A stretch of DNA of 64,000 bases. Origin: Paenibacillus humicola (GTDB lineage: Bacteria > Bacillota > Bacilli > Paenibacillales > Paenibacillaceae). The translations under genes and the position numbers were made by a program. This document shows, piece after piece, positions 8,236 through 16,355 of this stretch. Numbering within the stretch: position 1 is the first letter of the stretch; every line of letters starts with the position of its first letter. The stretch lies in assembly GCF_028826105.1 (NCBI RefSeq), contig NZ_JAQGPL010000001.1, positions 5,711,501 to 5,775,500 on the forward strand, given 5' to 3'. The notes beneath the pieces are model-generated. The model was not told where the DNA came from, searched no databases, and saw only the letters and a list, made by a program, of their open reading frames with translations.

Positions 8236-9207
8236 TTAATCGGCAAGCTCCGGGACGACATTCGGCGGGGTGCCGCCGGTAACGGCCAGCACGAGGTTGC
8301 GGGCCGCAAGCATCGCCATGTCGAATCGGGTGCGGGCGGTCGCCGACCCGATATGCGGCACCGTGACGACATTCGGCAGCTCCAGCAGCGGATTGTCCGG
8401 AGAGACCGGCTCGCGCTCGAATACGTCGAGCCCCGCCGCGCGGATCCATCCCTCCCGCAGCGCCTCGGTCAAGGCTTCCTCGTCGACCGTCGGTCCGCGC
8501 GAAGCGTTGATGAAGATGGCGCTCTCCTTCATCATCCGGAATTGATCGCGGCCGATCATGCGGGTCGTTTCCGGCGTAAGCGGCGTCATCAGCAGTACAA
8601 AATCGGATGTCCGCAGCAGCTCGTCCAGGCTCATTCGGACCGCGCCGTACTCCCGCTCCGCGCTTTCCCTGCGCGACCGGTTGAAGTAGCTCACGTTCAT
8701 GCCGAAGCCGAATTTCGCCCGGCGTGCGATCGCATCGCCGATCCGGCCCATGCCGATGATGCCGAGCGAAGCGTGATGCACGTCGACGCCGAACAGCTTC
8801 TCGTTGTCGGCGGGCTTCCACAGCCCGTCCTTCACGTAACGGTCAAGCTCGGGAATCCGGCGGGCGGCGCTCAGTATCAAGGCGAAGACGAGGTCGGCCA
8901 CGGTCTCGTTCAGGACATCCGGCGTATGCGTGCCGATTACGCCGCGCGCTTTCATCGCTGCGGTATCGAAGTGATTGTACCCGACGCTGATCGTGCTGAC
9001 CGCCTTCAGCATAGGCGCGGCTTCCAGGAAGCCGGCGTCGATTCTCCGGCCCGACGTCAGCAGGCCGTTCGCCCGCGACAGCTGCTCGCGAAGCGTCTCC
9101 GGCGGGACCGGTTCCTTGCGGTCCCAAATCGAATAATCGCAATGACCGGCGATATGGGCTTCCGCTTCCCCGGGAATCGGTCTGTCGATAAACACGTAAG
9201 GCTTCAT
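8236..9207 (-). CDS. D-isomer-specific 2-hydroxyacid dehydrogenase
   Basis: A 323-residue NAD(P)-dependent dehydrogenase of the glyoxylate/hydroxypyruvate reductase group. The coenzyme loop is GMGRIG (152-157); the catalytic Arg, Glu and His are R237 (NASRG), E266 (DVFEREP) and H285 (VPHIGSAT). It would interconvert a 2-oxoacid and a D-2-hydroxyacid, for example glyoxylate and glycolate, plausible at the end of ureide or hydantoin breakdown. Its ATG overlaps the stop of the GntR regulator (ATGA), so the two are translationally coupled as the last genes of the importer-hydantoinase operon. Confidence 0.9.
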   Translation of the reverse strand: MKPYVFIDRPIPGEAEAHIAGHCDYSIWDRKEPVPPETLREQLSRANGLLTSGRRIDAGFLEAAPMLKAVSTISVGYNHFDTAAMKARGVIGTHTPDVLNETVADLVFALILSAARRIPELDRYVKDGLWKPADNEKLFGVDVHHASLGIIGMGRIGDAIARRAKFGFGMNVSYFNRSRRESAEREYGAVRMSLDELLRTSDFVLLMTPLTPETTRMIGRDQFRMMKESAIFINASRGPTVDEEALTEALREGWIRAAGLDVFEREPVSPDNPLLELPNVVTVPHIGSATARTRFDMAMLAARNLVLAVTGGTPPNVVPELAD

Positions 9208-9950
9208 GAACGCTTCGCATCCCTTCTATGGCCGCTCGTCCGGTGAAATCCGGACTGATTGATTCGTTCGATTGCGTAATCCAGGCTTTGCTCCAGCGCC
9301 GCCTTCGCTTTCCCGGCGTCGCCGTCGATGATGCCCCGGATGACTGCCGCATGCAGGTTGTACAGCGTCTCTTTGGCGCCGGGCATCTTGAACAGATGCA
9401 GCCGGTTGGACTGAAGGTTTTTCTCGAAGACGTCGGATACGACGAATAAAATATCGGACAGCGTTTTGTTGCCGGCCGCATCGGACATCGCCTGGTGAAA
9501 ATCGAGATCGGACTGAATCTGAACGTCCAGATCGTCCGACAGCAGCCCTTCCAGCGCCGCCTGCATCCGTTCGATATGCGCGGTCGTCCGCCTCTCGGCC
9601 GCCAGCACCGCAATGCCTCCCTCCAGCACCTTGCGCGCTTCGAGCAGCTCGATGTTCGTGGAAGCCGGCAGGAGGAAGAAAGGATAAAAATTCGCCAGCA
9701 GATTGGCGATATTCGGCTTGCGCAGCGTCGTGCCTTCCCCAGGCTTCGACTGAATGACATCGAAAAATTCCAATATGCGCAGCGCTTCCCGCACCGACGT
9801 CCGGCTGACCTGCAGCGCCTCGGACATTTCCCGCTCGGGCATCAGCTTGTCGCCGGGCTGCAGGTTGCTCTGCACGATTTCATCCCGAATTCGCAGGAGA
9901 ACGTCCTCGAATTTGCGATTCGTTCTGGGGATAGGTTTCAAGACATCCAA
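9204..9950 (-). CDS. GntR family regulator, FadR subfamily
   Basis: A 248-residue regulator. The N-terminal winged helix (about 12-80) reads FEDVLLRIRDEIVQSNLQPGDKLMPEREMSEALQVSRTSVREALRILEFF, the GntR signature. The C-terminal FCD domain (about 100-235) is all helical, with metal/ligand residues in DLDFHQAMSDAAGN and LHAAVIRGIIDGDAGKA. FadR-type regulators typically sense carboxylic acid intermediates and repress the pathway they belong to. It sits 18 bp after the hydantoinase gene and overlaps the dehydrogenase start, so it probably regulates this operon together with or below the PucR protein. Confidence 0.9.
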   Translation of the reverse strand: MDVLKPIPRTNRKFEDVLLRIRDEIVQSNLQPGDKLMPEREMSEALQVSRTSVREALRILEFFDVIQSKPGEGTTLRKPNIANLLANFYPFFLLPASTNIELLEARKVLEGGIAVLAAERRTTAHIERMQAALEGLLSDDLDVQIQSDLDFHQAMSDAAGNKTLSDILFVVSDVFEKNLQSNRLHLFKMPGAKETLYNLHAAVIRGIIDGDAGKAKAALEQSLDYAIERINQSGFHRTSGHRRDAKRS

Positions 9951-9968
9951 TCCTTTGAAGAAAATAAA

Positions 9969-11357
9969 TTACACGTTCATCTTATCATTGATCGGCTGAC
10001 GGTGTATATATTCGCCTCGCCCTTCCCGGCCGACGTAAGCGCCCTGCCGGGCGATAAGCTCGCCTCTCGACAGAACATAGCGGATCAGGCCGCGCACTTC
10101 CTTCCCTTCGAATACGTTGTAGTCGACGTTCTGCTGCTGAGCCGCCTGCGTAATGACGCGGGTTTTGTTCGGGTCCATCACGACAAGGTCCGCGTCGGAG
10201 CCGACGGCGATCGCGCCTTTCCGCGGATACATGCCGAACAGCTTGGCCGGATTGGTGCTCGTAATGCGGACGAACGTCTCGATCGAAATCCGGTTTTCCA
10301 TCACCCCGTGGTGAAAAACGACGGCGTATTGATCCTCGATCATCGGCACTCCGTTCGGCACCTTCGAGAAGTCGCCGCCGCCCCTCCGTTCCTTCTCCGC
10401 GTAATGGAACGGGCTGTGGTCGGAACCGATCGTGGACAGCGTGCCGCCGGCCAGCCCCGCCCACAGCTTCTCCTGGTTCCACCGCTCGCGCAGCGGCGGC
10501 GAGCAAATATATTTGCTGCCGTCCTGCCGCTCCAGGTCGGTGATATCGAGCGCAAGATACTGCGGGCACGTCTCGCCGTAAACGCGTTTGCCCGCCGCTT
10601 TCGCCGCGGCGATTTCGTCCATGCACAGCGCGCTGCTGACGTGCACGATATAAAGCGGCGCGTTCGCCAGATCGGCGATGGCGATCGCCCGGTGCGCAGC
10701 CTCGGCCTCCAGCTCGGGCGGGCGGCTAAGGCTGTGATAGATCGGGCTCGTCTTCCCTTCGCGAAGATGCTCCGCAATCAGCCGCTCGATCACGTCCCCG
10801 TTCTCCGCATGAACGTTGGTCATGATGCCGAGCCGGCCCGTTTCCTTCATAATTTCGTACATCGTGCCGTCGTTTACCTGAAACACGTCTTTATAAGCCA
10901 TGAACAGCTTGATCGAGCTGACGCCCGCTTCCGCCAGCTTCGGCAGGTCCTGCAGCATCGCTTCGTTGTAATCGTTAATGATCACATGAAAGCCGTAGTC
11001 GACATTGCACGGCTTCGCCCGTTCCTTCCATTCCATCAGGTCGCCGTAGAGCGACTGGCCCTCCCGGCGGTTGGTGAAGTTGATAATCGACGTAATACCG
11101 CCCGCGGCGGCCGCTTTGGAGCCGGTCGCGAAATCGTCCGCCGTCTTCAAGTCGGCGAAATTCCAGTCCAGATGCGTATGCACATCGATACCGCCAGGCA
11201 AAATGTAGCAGCCCTGCGCGTCAATGAGCGCATCCACGGCCGACTCCTCAGGCGGCAAGCTGCCGATCGCCGCGATTTTGCCGTCTTCGATCAGCATATC
11301 CGCCTTTAGGGCTCCTTCTTCGGTAACGGCGACGCCGTTTTGAATGAGCGTTTTCAC
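9969..11357 (-). CDS. hydA: D-hydantoinase / dihydropyrimidinase
   Basis: A cyclic amidohydrolase of 462 residues that opens hydantoins or dihydropyrimidines to carbamoyl amino acids. All binuclear metal-site residues are at near-canonical positions: H60 and H62 (DVHTHLDW), carbamylated K150 (SSIKLFMAYKD), H183 (NVHAENGD), H239 (YIVHVSS) and D313 (TIGSDHSPF). The GTG at 11357, six bases after GGAGGGG, is preferred; the ATG at 11372 lies inside that ribosome binding site. It follows the substrate-binding protein gene of the importer and precedes the GntR gene by 18 bp. No carbamoylase is present nearby, so the product's fate is open. Confidence 0.9.
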   Translation of the reverse strand: MKTLIQNGVAVTEEGALKADMLIEDGKIAAIGSLPPEESAVDALIDAQGCYILPGGIDVHTHLDWNFADLKTADDFATGSKAAAAGGITSIINFTNRREGQSLYGDLMEWKERAKPCNVDYGFHVIINDYNEAMLQDLPKLAEAGVSSIKLFMAYKDVFQVNDGTMYEIMKETGRLGIMTNVHAENGDVIERLIAEHLREGKTSPIYHSLSRPPELEAEAAHRAIAIADLANAPLYIVHVSSALCMDEIAAAKAAGKRVYGETCPQYLALDITDLERQDGSKYICSPPLRERWNQEKLWAGLAGGTLSTIGSDHSPFHYAEKERRGGGDFSKVPNGVPMIEDQYAVVFHHGVMENRISIETFVRITSTNPAKLFGMYPRKGAIAVGSDADLVVMDPNKTRVITQAAQQQNVDYNVFEGKEVRGLIRYVLSRGELIARQGAYVGREGRGEYIHRQPINDKMNV

Positions 11358-11428
11358 CCTTATCCCCTCCATAACTTGCGGAGACCGGACAGCTCCATGC
11401 TCCCGCCCGGTCCCCTGCCTAAATGGAT

Positions 11429-12556
11429 TTACAGCCCTTTGGCCGCGTCCTGTGCGATCGTCTGATCGTAAACCTTCGTCAGATCGACCTTCTTCTTGAC
11501 GATCCCGTATTTCTCGGCGATATTGGCCGTGTTCTGGTAAGCTTCCGGATCGATCTGCCCGAGACTGCTCGCCGGTGCGCCCGGAGGCATGATCAGCTTG
11601 GCGATTTCGAGCAGCATCGTCTCCTGATGCTGGCGCGTCGACGAGCCTTGGGCGATTTCCTTCATGACGATGTCGATCGCTTCCTTCTGATTGGCGATCG
11701 CGTACTGCCAGCCCTTCAGAATGGCGCGGGTCGTCCGTACGGCCAGATCGCGGTTATTGGCGAGCCAATCCCGTTTCGCGATCAGCACGTCCTCCAGCAT
11801 GCCGACGCCGGCATCCGCGAAGCTGAACGTCTGCACGTCTTCGGGCTTATAGCCGTTTTCCAGAATGACGTGATATTCGTTGAAAATGGCGCCCATCGCC
11901 ACATCCAGCTGATCGTTCAGCAGCTGATCCATCGTAAAGCCCTGCTTGACGAGCTGTACGTTTTTCGCGCTCATCCCGTACTTGTCCAGGAAGGAGAGAA
12001 GCTGGAACTGCTGGCTTCCGCCCTGGTTGCCGACCCGCTTGCCCTTCATCTTCTCGGGCGAATCGATGCCCGATTTGGTTTTGGCCATCAGCAGCTGGCT
12101 GCTCTTCTGCAAAATTTGCGCAATCGCAACGATCGGAAGCCCGTGCTCCTGGTTGACCAGCAGGCTGTCGACGCCGGTGATGCCGATATCGGCGCTTCCG
12201 TTCACGACCTGCTGCTCGATGATGACGTCCGGGCCGCCCGGATGGATGTCGACGTCGATGCCTTCGTCCGCGAAGAACCCTTTCGCTTTCGCGACATAGA
12301 TGCCGGCGAACTGCGCCTGCGGCACCCATTTCAGCTGAATGGAAACCTTGGTCAGGTCTTTGGGGGCGCTGCCGGAGCCGCCGGAATTGCCGCCCGAAGA
12401 TCCGCCGGAGCCGCCGTCCGACGCGGAGCCGCCCGCATCGCCTGCCGGGGCGTTACCGCCGGACGAACCGCTGCCCCCGCCGCCGCACGCGGACAGCACA
12501 ATCGACATCATCAGCACGAAGACCAGCGACAGCAAACTCGTTTTTTTCCATTTCAT
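11429..12556 (-). CDS. ABC importer substrate-binding lipoprotein, NMT1/THI5-like
   Basis: A lipoprotein of about 375 residues. The signal peptide ends in lipobox LSAC, followed by a Gly/Ser linker and the NMT1/THI5 fold (VSIQLKWVPQAQFAGIYVAKAKGFFADEGIDVDIHPGG). Members capture pyrimidine precursors, hydantoin-like or sulfonate compounds and pass them to a two-permease ABC transporter. The preferred ATG at 12556 has GGTGGAG ten bases upstream; an in-frame GTG four codons earlier is less likely. Together with the two permeases and ATPase upstream it forms a complete importer, and its place next to the hydantoinase suggests a cyclic ureide substrate. Confidence 0.9.
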   Translation of the reverse strand: MKWKKTSLLSLVFVLMMSIVLSACGGGGSGSSGGNAPAGDAGGSASDGGSGGSSGGNSGGSGSAPKDLTKVSIQLKWVPQAQFAGIYVAKAKGFFADEGIDVDIHPGGPDVIIEQQVVNGSADIGITGVDSLLVNQEHGLPIVAIAQILQKSSQLLMAKTKSGIDSPEKMKGKRVGNQGGSQQFQLLSFLDKYGMSAKNVQLVKQGFTMDQLLNDQLDVAMGAIFNEYHVILENGYKPEDVQTFSFADAGVGMLEDVLIAKRDWLANNRDLAVRTTRAILKGWQYAIANQKEAIDIVMKEIAQGSSTRQHQETMLLEIAKLIMPPGAPASSLGQIDPEAYQNTANIAEKYGIVKKKVDLTKVYDQTIAQDAAKGL

Positions 12557-12677
12557 GTTTCTCTCCACCCCTGAACGTTTATATTTGGCTTGACTTGTAC
12601 CCGGGCAGCTTAGAAGAACATTACCGTTTAGCCGTCGCGTTTTTTGGCGATTACCTCTTTCCCCCGTAAGATTTCTT

Positions 12678-13493
12678 TCAAGGTATAAAGAACCTCTCCG
12701 TCGATTGGACGACGAAATAGAGGATGATGCCGAGAATCGCCGCGAGCGAGATGCACGCCCAGGAGAGCGGCATGTTGGCCAGCTTGATCTGGTCGGAGAG
12801 CAAATAGCCGAGCCCGCGGGAAGCGTAAAAGAACTCGCCGACGATCGCGCCGATAATGCTCGTGGTCATGTTGATTTTCAGCGCGGCGAAGACGTTCGGC
12901 AGGCCGTGGGGAAGGCGGATTTTGAAGAACACCTTCCATTTGGAAGCCGCATACGACTGCATCAGCTCGAAATAAGCGGGATCGATGGAGGTCATGCCCT
13001 TGAACGCGTTGACGCACATCGTCGCCATCGTCAGCACCGATACGACGCCGATCCGCGAGGCGACGCCATCGCCGAACCAGTTGTTCATCACGGGCGCCAG
13101 CGCGACGATCGGCACGGCGTTCAGCATCGCGATCATCGCGATCCCTCCGCGCCCCCCGTTCGGATACAAGGAGGCGGGGATCGCAATGACGAACCCGAGC
13201 AGCGAGCCGACCAGAAACCCGCCGAAAATTTCAACTCCGGTATAGCCCATATAGTTCAGCAGCAGATCGTACTGATCGCGGAACGCTCCCCAGATGTCGG
13301 AAGGGATAGGCAGCTGGTACAGCTCGAGCTTCAGCAGCCGATGGAACAGCTTCAGCTGCCAAAGAAGCAGGATCAGAATACCGGCCAGCCAGGGGTAGAA
13401 GCTCATCTGCCTGACGGCGATCCATGTCCGGAACGAGGCGGGAGCTGCGGAGGTTTTCCGGCTGATGACGGCTTGTCCGTCCGTCGTCTTCAT
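12678..13493 (-). CDS. ABC transporter permease (BPD type)
   Basis: A 271-residue membrane protein with about six helices and the inner-membrane permease signature near YAASKWKVFFKIRLPHGLPNVFAALK (EAA loop, contacting the ATPase). The larger open frame extends upstream into the neighbouring permease, but ATG at 13493 overlaps that gene's stop by ATGA and has GAGGGGGGCGG before it. It pairs with the second permease to make a heterodimeric channel, as in thiY/ssu/tau-type importers. Confidence 0.9.
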   Translation of the reverse strand: MKTTDGQAVISRKTSAAPASFRTWIAVRQMSFYPWLAGILILLLWQLKLFHRLLKLELYQLPIPSDIWGAFRDQYDLLLNYMGYTGVEIFGGFLVGSLLGFVIAIPASLYPNGGRGGIAMIAMLNAVPIVALAPVMNNWFGDGVASRIGVVSVLTMATMCVNAFKGMTSIDPAYFELMQSYAASKWKVFFKIRLPHGLPNVFAALKINMTTSIIGAIVGEFFYASRGLGYLLSDQIKLANMPLSWACISLAAILGIILYFVVQSTERFFIP

Positions 13494-14299
13494 GCTTGCC
13501 GCCCCCCTCGCTCGCGAAATTCGGGCTGCCACGGCGTCACGAGCCGCTCGATGACCGAGATGAGCAGAAATGCCGCAAGCCCGATGACGGCGCTGAAAAA
13601 GACGGTCGCCCAAAACATGTCGGATTGCGCGGTCCCGTAATAAAGGCTGCTGACCATCAGGACGCCGATCCCGTTCGGCGCGCCCATCAGCTCCACGACG
13701 ATCGACGCGGTGATCGACAGCGGGGCGGAAAGCTTGAGGCCGAGAAAAAACTGCGGCAGCGACGAGGGGAGCGCCAGCTTCCAATAATACTTCCAGGTCG
13801 GACAGGCGTACGAGCTCAGCAGCTCCTTGTGCTCCTGCCTGACGCTGCTCAGTCCCGCGAGGCTGTTGATCGTGACCGGAAAGAACGTCACGTAAGCCGC
13901 CATCGTAATCCGCGACAAATCCGCATTGTGCAGGATGCCGAAGATAATCGGCGCGAGTCCGATGATCGGCACCATTTGCGAGGAGACGATATACGGCGTA
14001 ATCGTGCGTTCGATCGTTTTGGAGAGGCTCATGATGACGGCCAGGGCGAGCCCGACCAGGCTGCCCGCGAAAAAGCCGGTGACGGCATTCAGGAACGTGA
14101 CGCCGCCTTGCTGGAGAAGCTGGGGCAGGTTGTGAATGATGAAAGGAATCACATGGGAGATATAAGGCCATTTCGTGCCCGGCTGGCTCACCGGCAGCAC
14201 GTTCCGAATGCCCCAGGCCGCCGCTTCCCACAGCGCGTAAACGGCGATCAGCCAATACAGAAAATGAATGTTCCTGCGGTTAACGAAGAAGATCCTCAT
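13490..14299 (-). CDS. ABC transporter permease (BPD type)
   Basis: A 269-residue permease with six predicted membrane helices and the EAA-loop region SYACPTWKYYWKLALPSSLPQFFLGLK. Its first 20 bases overlap the end of the ATPase gene and its stop overlaps the next permease start, so the three proteins are translationally coupled. It is the partner of the 271-residue permease in a heterodimeric NMT1-type importer. Confidence 0.9.
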   Translation of the reverse strand: MRIFFVNRRNIHFLYWLIAVYALWEAAAWGIRNVLPVSQPGTKWPYISHVIPFIIHNLPQLLQQGGVTFLNAVTGFFAGSLVGLALAVIMSLSKTIERTITPYIVSSQMVPIIGLAPIIFGILHNADLSRITMAAYVTFFPVTINSLAGLSSVRQEHKELLSSYACPTWKYYWKLALPSSLPQFFLGLKLSAPLSITASIVVELMGAPNGIGVLMVSSLYYGTAQSDMFWATVFFSAVIGLAAFLLISVIERLVTPWQPEFRERGGRQA

Positions 14300-15068
14300 C
14301 GTAAACCCCCCCGTCGAAGCATTTTCGCACCTGGGTCATGTAGTCGAAAAACTTGGGATGCTCCCTCACGGATAAATCCCTCGGCTCCGGAAGGTCGACG
14401 TCCATAATATGGTTGATCCGGCCGGGATGAGCGGAAAGCACCACGATGCGATGCGACAGAAAAACGGCTTCCGGAATGCTGTGCGTCACGAAAACGACGG
14501 TTTTCCCGGTCTTATCCTGAATCCGGATCACCTCCAGGTGGAGACGTTCCTTCGTAAATTCGTCCAGGGCGGAGAACGGCTCGTCCATCAGCAGAATCGG
14601 CGGGTTAAAGGTGAGCGCCCGCGCGATCGCGACCCGCTGCTGCATCCCGCCGCTCAGCTGCCACGGATGATGCTCCGCGAATTTTTCCAGGCCGACGATG
14701 GCCAGCTGCTCCATGGCGATTTGTTTGCGCTCGCGCTTCTTCAGGCCGAGAAACTCGAGCGGAAGCGAGACGTTGTCGACCACGTTCCGCCATTCCAGCA
14801 GAGTCGGCGATTGGAAGATGATACCGAATTTTCGCTGCAGGCGCGCCTGGACGGGGGCTTCGTTCTCGACGAGAATTTTTCCCGAGGTCGGCGACAGCAG
14901 GTCCGCCATGAGGCGCAGAAGCGTCGATTTCCCGCAGCCGGACGGACCGAGCAGCGACACGATTTCGCCCTTCCCGATTTCAAGCTGGATCCCGCTGAGC
15001 GCCGTGACGGCTTTTTCCCTGGACCCGAAGGTCATGTTGACTTGATCGACGACGATTTCCGCTCCCAT
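14280..15068 (-). CDS. ABC importer ATP-binding protein
   Basis: A 262-residue nucleotide-binding subunit of the nitrate/sulfonate/taurine class. Walker A is GPSGCGKS (41-48), the signature is LSGGMQQRVAIARAL, Walker B is LLMDEPFSALD and the H-loop is FVTHSIPEAVFLS. The ATG at 15068, with AGAGGAG eleven bases before it, is chosen over an upstream in-frame start at 15188 because it gives the normal N-terminus. It is the first of four importer genes and follows the 54-codon dehydrogenase fragment by about 60 bp. Confidence 0.92.
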   Translation of the reverse strand: MGAEIVVDQVNMTFGSREKAVTALSGIQLEIGKGEIVSLLGPSGCGKSTLLRLMADLLSPTSGKILVENEAPVQARLQRKFGIIFQSPTLLEWRNVVDNVSLPLEFLGLKKRERKQIAMEQLAIVGLEKFAEHHPWQLSGGMQQRVAIARALTFNPPILLMDEPFSALDEFTKERLHLEVIRIQDKTGKTVVFVTHSIPEAVFLSHRIVVLSAHPGRINHIMDVDLPEPRDLSVREHPKFFDYMTQVRKCFDGGVYDEDLLR

Positions 15069-15129
15069 AGACCAATCACTCCTCTTCCCGCAGACGTCGG
15101 CCGTCCGCGATACGGATATTCGAAGCGTC

Positions 15130-15294
15130 CTAATAAAACGTGCCAATGGAGACGACCGCCGCGCCTTCGGAGGCCGGCCGGTGAACAAGCTCCGGGTTGC
15201 GGTTCTTCAGCACGAGCAGTTCATGACCGGCCTTCAGCAGCAGCCGAGCCACGGCTTCGCCCATTTTCCCGGGACACCGTAGAAGGACTTTCAT
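15130..15294 (-). CDS. 54-aa Rossmann-like fragment of a beta-hydroxyacid dehydrogenase type
   Basis: A short frame starts with ATG overlapping the preceding gene's stop (ATGA at 15291-15294) and ends with TAG at 15130. The product resembles the first betaalphabeta unit of 6-phosphogluconate/3-hydroxyisobutyrate dehydrogenases (GKMGEAVARLLLKAGHELLVL...SEGAAVV), although the first glycines of GxGxMG are altered (CPGKMG). Full members are about 290 residues, so this is either a truncated relic or a retained miniprotein. Translational coupling to the upstream gene argues that it may still be made. Confidence 0.55.
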   Translation of the reverse strand: MKVLLRCPGKMGEAVARLLLKAGHELLVLKNRNPELVHRPASEGAAVVSIGTFY

Positions 15295-16151
15295 TTTGCC
15301 GCACGTCCTTTACGGCAATCTGCAAGATAATCCAGGATGAGGCGCTCCATATAGTCCGCCTGCGGCAGCGCCCCGATTTGCTCCCGCTTCCACGCTTCGG
15401 TTCCGCCGGCCCGGGCGTGGTCGTATGCAAGCACGCCGATTCCGAAGTAGGTGAGCGCGTAGTAGCGTTTCACGTCCCGCATGATGTCCTCATCCCGCAG
15501 AATCCGTTCCATGCCTTCCGCCGATACCGTCATAGGGCCCGTCTCCAGCATGACCCGCCGTCCGTCGTGCTCCCATCGACGCACCGTCTCCAGCGGATCG
15601 GCGCTCTCCTCCAGCATGCCGGCCACGGCCTCGCCCGCCCGGCGGCTGATCGCCGTCCACCGTTCCTTTTCTTCCCGGGTCAGCCAATCAAGCGACATAT
15701 AGAGCATGAGGGAGTGATGCCGAACCATGCTGTACGCTTCCGGCAGCGGCGCGAACGGCTGATAAACGTCGTTGGCGATGCCGATCTTGATCCGCGAGCG
15801 GTCGAGAAAAGCGTGCTGCAGCACCGTTCTTTCCGCTTCGTCTTCAAATGCCGCTTCGATGGACAGGTACTGCGCATACAGCGAAAAGGACCAGTCCGCG
15901 ATAATCGTCAAATCGCCCTGTCCGCCGATCAGCTCCGGATAGCAGCCCATCCATCGGCCGAGCGGAACCGCGGACGGTTCCGCGAAACGCAGATGCATTC
16001 GTATCTCGAACGGCGTATCGGCCTCCGCCGGCTCGATATAACGAGCAGCCATCGGGATCGTGCCGCTTACCCACTCGCGGGCCTGCGCTTCGTCGATTCT
16101 GCCGGCACTCGCCAATTCTCTTCTGAAGTTCTGTTCGTTCACGTCAATCAC
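15291..16151 (-). CDS. Unrecognised 286-aa protein at the head of the importer operon
   Basis: I do not recognise this protein. It has no signal peptide or membrane helix, is mostly helical, and contains Trp, Arg and Tyr-rich stretches (PLGRWMGCYPELIGGQGDL, ADWSFSLYAQYLSIE, VRHHSLMLYMSLDWLTREEKERW, RRWEHDGRRVMLETGPM). The first gene of the operon carrying importer, hydantoinase and regulator genes, it lies 55 bp downstream of a GTTA-N7-TAAC dyad. Its position suggests a role in the breakdown or handling of the imported compound, for example a new hydrolase or decarboxylase; this is inference only. Confidence 0.8.
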   Translation of the reverse strand: MIDVNEQNFRRELASAGRIDEAQAREWVSGTIPMAARYIEPAEADTPFEIRMHLRFAEPSAVPLGRWMGCYPELIGGQGDLTIIADWSFSLYAQYLSIEAAFEDEAERTVLQHAFLDRSRIKIGIANDVYQPFAPLPEAYSMVRHHSLMLYMSLDWLTREEKERWTAISRRAGEAVAGMLEESADPLETVRRWEHDGRRVMLETGPMTVSAEGMERILRDEDIMRDVKRYYALTYFGIGVLAYDHARAGGTEAWKREQIGALPQADYMERLILDYLADCRKGRAAK

Positions 16152-16205
16152 CCGGCCGGATACTAAATTTTCCGTGATGGACCAATGGTCTAACCATATT
16201 TTGTT

Positions 16206-16220
16206 GTTATATAATATAAC
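16206..16220. promoter_or_regulatory. GTTA-N7-TAAC dyad upstream of importer operon
   Basis: GTTATATAATATAAC is a perfect dyad around one central base, 55 bp before the first gene of the importer operon. A near copy with one mismatch, GTTAAAATATATTAC, lies at 16248-16262, exactly 42 bp (four helical turns) further upstream. The same 15-bp form occurs near pucR and the formamidase gene. Confidence 0.65.
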
Positions 16221-16355
16221 GCATATTCTTCGTGGTCAATAATTTACGTTAAAATATATTACATATAATTGACGTTATTTATTTCCAATTCGCTGTTTTA
16301 AACAAATAAGCGCCGTTTCCGCCCAGAATTTATATGTATGTCATATATTCTTCCG

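Noticed and set aside
8033..8821. Minus-strand frame of 262 codons overlapping the 2-hydroxyacid dehydrogenase
   Set aside because: A shifted frame of the dehydrogenase gene with Arg-rich random-looking product.
9495..11309. Long plus-strand frame of 604 codons opposite the GntR and hydantoinase genes
   Set aside because: It is antisense to genes with full catalytic motifs; its composition (rich in Arg, His, Pro) is typical of frames opposite GC-rich coding DNA and it has no domain or ribosome binding site.
11358..11428. Weak ACCGG/CCGGT hairpin between the binding protein and hydantoinase genes as an attenuator
   Set aside because: Short stem, long loop and no T-run; not enough support.
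14409..16166. Plus-strand frame of 585 codons
   Set aside because: It lies opposite the ABC ATPase and the 286-residue gene; no recognisable domain, and the minus-strand genes have clear motifs and ribosome binding sites.
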